Source: Clostridium disporicum (GTDB lineage Bacteria; Bacillota; Clostridia; Clostridiales; Clostridiaceae). Taken from it: a stretch of 64,000 bases of DNA. The notes below the pieces were generated by a model. That model did no database searches, was not told where the DNA came from, and saw only the letters and a program-made list of their open reading frames with translations. Both the position numbers and the translations under genes were made by a program. Below, one piece after another: positions 63,503 to 64,000 of the stretch (positions are counted from its first letter, which is position 1; every line of letters starts with the position of its first letter). Where the stretch lies: the NCBI RefSeq assembly GCF_001405015.1, contig NZ_CYZX01000006.1, positions 105,712-169,711 of the forward strand, written 5' to 3'.

Positions 63503-63581
63503 TATTTAGTATGAAAATTTATAAGATAATTAAATGTATTTGAGAAAATTAAATAAAGGCATATATTTTTAGTTAAATATA

Positions 63582-63590
63582 TGTTATAAT
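63582..63590 (+). promoter_or_regulatory. Extended -10 promoter of the guanine riboswitch
   Basis: TGT-TATAAT (TGnTATAAT), 17 nt upstream of the aptamer. The -35 region is weak. Confidence 0.55.
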
Positions 63591-63606
63591 TCGTTTATAA
63601 TATGAA

Positions 63607-63672
63607 GCTCGTATAAATTCGGTAATTGGTCCGAAAGTTTCTACCTGCTAACCGTAATTGGCAGACTACGAG
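63607..63672 (+). ncRNA. Guanine riboswitch (purine aptamer)
   Basis: P1 CTCGTA/TACGAG (63608-63613 / 63667-63672), P2 TTCGG/CCGAA, and the conserved joining sequence GTTTCTACC and GACTAC. The specificity base (position 74 of the family) is C in GACTAC, so the ligand should be guanine or hypoxanthine, not adenine. Confidence 0.93.
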
Positions 63673-63726
63673 GTATGTTATTTTAGTGTATAAATTTCTA
63701 TTTATTATAGATTTTTGACTTAAATT

Positions 63727-63760
63727 AACCACCTCAAGTTTTTTTGAGGTGGTTTTTTCA
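63727..63760 (+). terminator. Guanine-riboswitch terminator
   Basis: AACCACCTCAA (63727-63737) pairs with TTGAGGTGGTT (63744-63754), then TTTT. Guanine binding should favour it. Confidence 0.9.
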
Positions 63761-63936
63761 TTACTTTAATAATTAAATTAAAGTATACAGGTTTTTCTGT
63801 TTTTTTATTTATAAAAATATAGAAATTTATTTTAAGGTTTAAATATTTATAAGTATTATAGTTAGATATGTTTAAAGAATGAATTTATATGATACGTGAT
63901 TATTTCTTTAGCAGTATTGGTGTTAGTATAAAGTAG

Positions 63937-64000
63937 TGGACACATTAAATCGAACTAAGTAAAATAATATTTAGTTAAGAAAGGATGTGTCCATTATGGG
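63937..64000 (+). mobile_element. Possible left end of an insertion sequence
   Basis: TGGACACAT (63937-63945) and ATGTGTCCA (63985-63993) form an inverted repeat with an inner AACTAA/TTAGTT (63953-63958 / 63971-63976). Then AAAGGAT and ATGGG (63996-64000) look like the ribosome site and first codons of a transposase. The TGGACAC end is typical of IS3-like elements. The window stops here, so this is an inference. Between the riboswitch terminator and this end (63761-63936) no gene is seen. Confidence 0.35.

Noticed and set aside
1..64000. tRNA, rRNA, CRISPR arrays, prophage or plasmid modules
   Set aside because: None seen: no clover-leaf sequences, spaced direct repeats or phage structural genes in the window.

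Overview
The window is AT-rich, gene-dense DNA with strong AGGAGG-type ribosome-binding sites, U-tailed terminators and short intergenic gaps. Codon use and protein families (633-aa glutamine synthetase, fused GshF, desulfoferrodoxin, ThiT/ThiW salvage, AlaX, LytTR regulators, 3D-domain wall protein) point to Clostridium sensu stricto. A short-chain dehydrogenase very like clostridial 7-alpha-hydroxysteroid dehydrogenases suggests a gut-associated species. I cannot name the species. No rRNA, tRNA or CRISPR array was seen.

Layout. 0.3-3.2 kb: an AgrA/AgrC-like LytTR response regulator and sensor kinase, then an EAL protein. 3.3-6.1 kb (minus): HSDH-like SDR, patatin-like lipase, polysaccharide deacetylase. 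6.3-13.8 kb: a small conserved protein, AI-2E-type exporter, orphan ClpP-like protease, kinase-fold protein (minus), hydrogenase-maturation-protease-like protein, MgtC-like protein, then an 0.9-kb RNA-rich stretch with a 55-codon gene and a leader-peptide/attenuator region before an RsgA-type GTPase, then a GDPD. 13.9-17.4 kb: two Nudix hydrolases flanking the long glutamine synthetase. 17.4-21.9 kb: TPP-riboswitch-controlled thiamine salvage operon thiD-thiM-tenA-thiT-thiE-thiW.

22-30 kb: GxGYxYP secreted protein, KptA, small unknowns, methyltransferase, MFS transporter, M28 membrane peptidase. 30.1-35.2 kb: LytTR regulator + DUF3021 membrane protein + two ABC-2 exporters, preceded by a 21-bp-period direct repeat that looks like the LytTR binding site. 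35.3-38.3 kb: a probable metal-handling system (Cys-rich small membrane protein, LolD-like ATPase, FtsX-like permease with a His-rich extracellular loop, CxxC lipoprotein). 38.5-43.5 kb: 3D-domain protein, nitroreductase-like protein, AlaX, a protein with 23 consecutive Gxxx tetrads, a lipoprotein. 43.7-47.7 kb: ArsR-MATE-GshF operon with a clean promoter and operator, linking an efflux pump to glutathione synthesis.

48-63.5 kb: orphan DhaL, secreted HExxH peptidase, radical SAM/SPASM enzyme, an unusual 240-bp array of hairpins, LTA-synthase-like protein, CxxC-CxxC membrane protein, P-type Ca2+ ATPase, MGDG-synthase-like glycosyltransferase, desulfoferrodoxin, NagZ-like lipoprotein, MscS, flavodoxin, a small conserved protein, a second nested inverted repeat, cold-shock protein, GltD-like oxidoreductase. 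The window ends with a guanine riboswitch and terminator, then what looks like the left end of an insertion sequence that may separate the riboswitch from its gene.

Best candidates for undescribed biology: the attenuator-controlled RsgA-like GTPase, the (Gxxx)23 protein, the His-rich FtsX-type system, the ArsR-MATE-GshF operon and the hairpin-array element. All functional calls come from motif reading and recall of families; no search was run.
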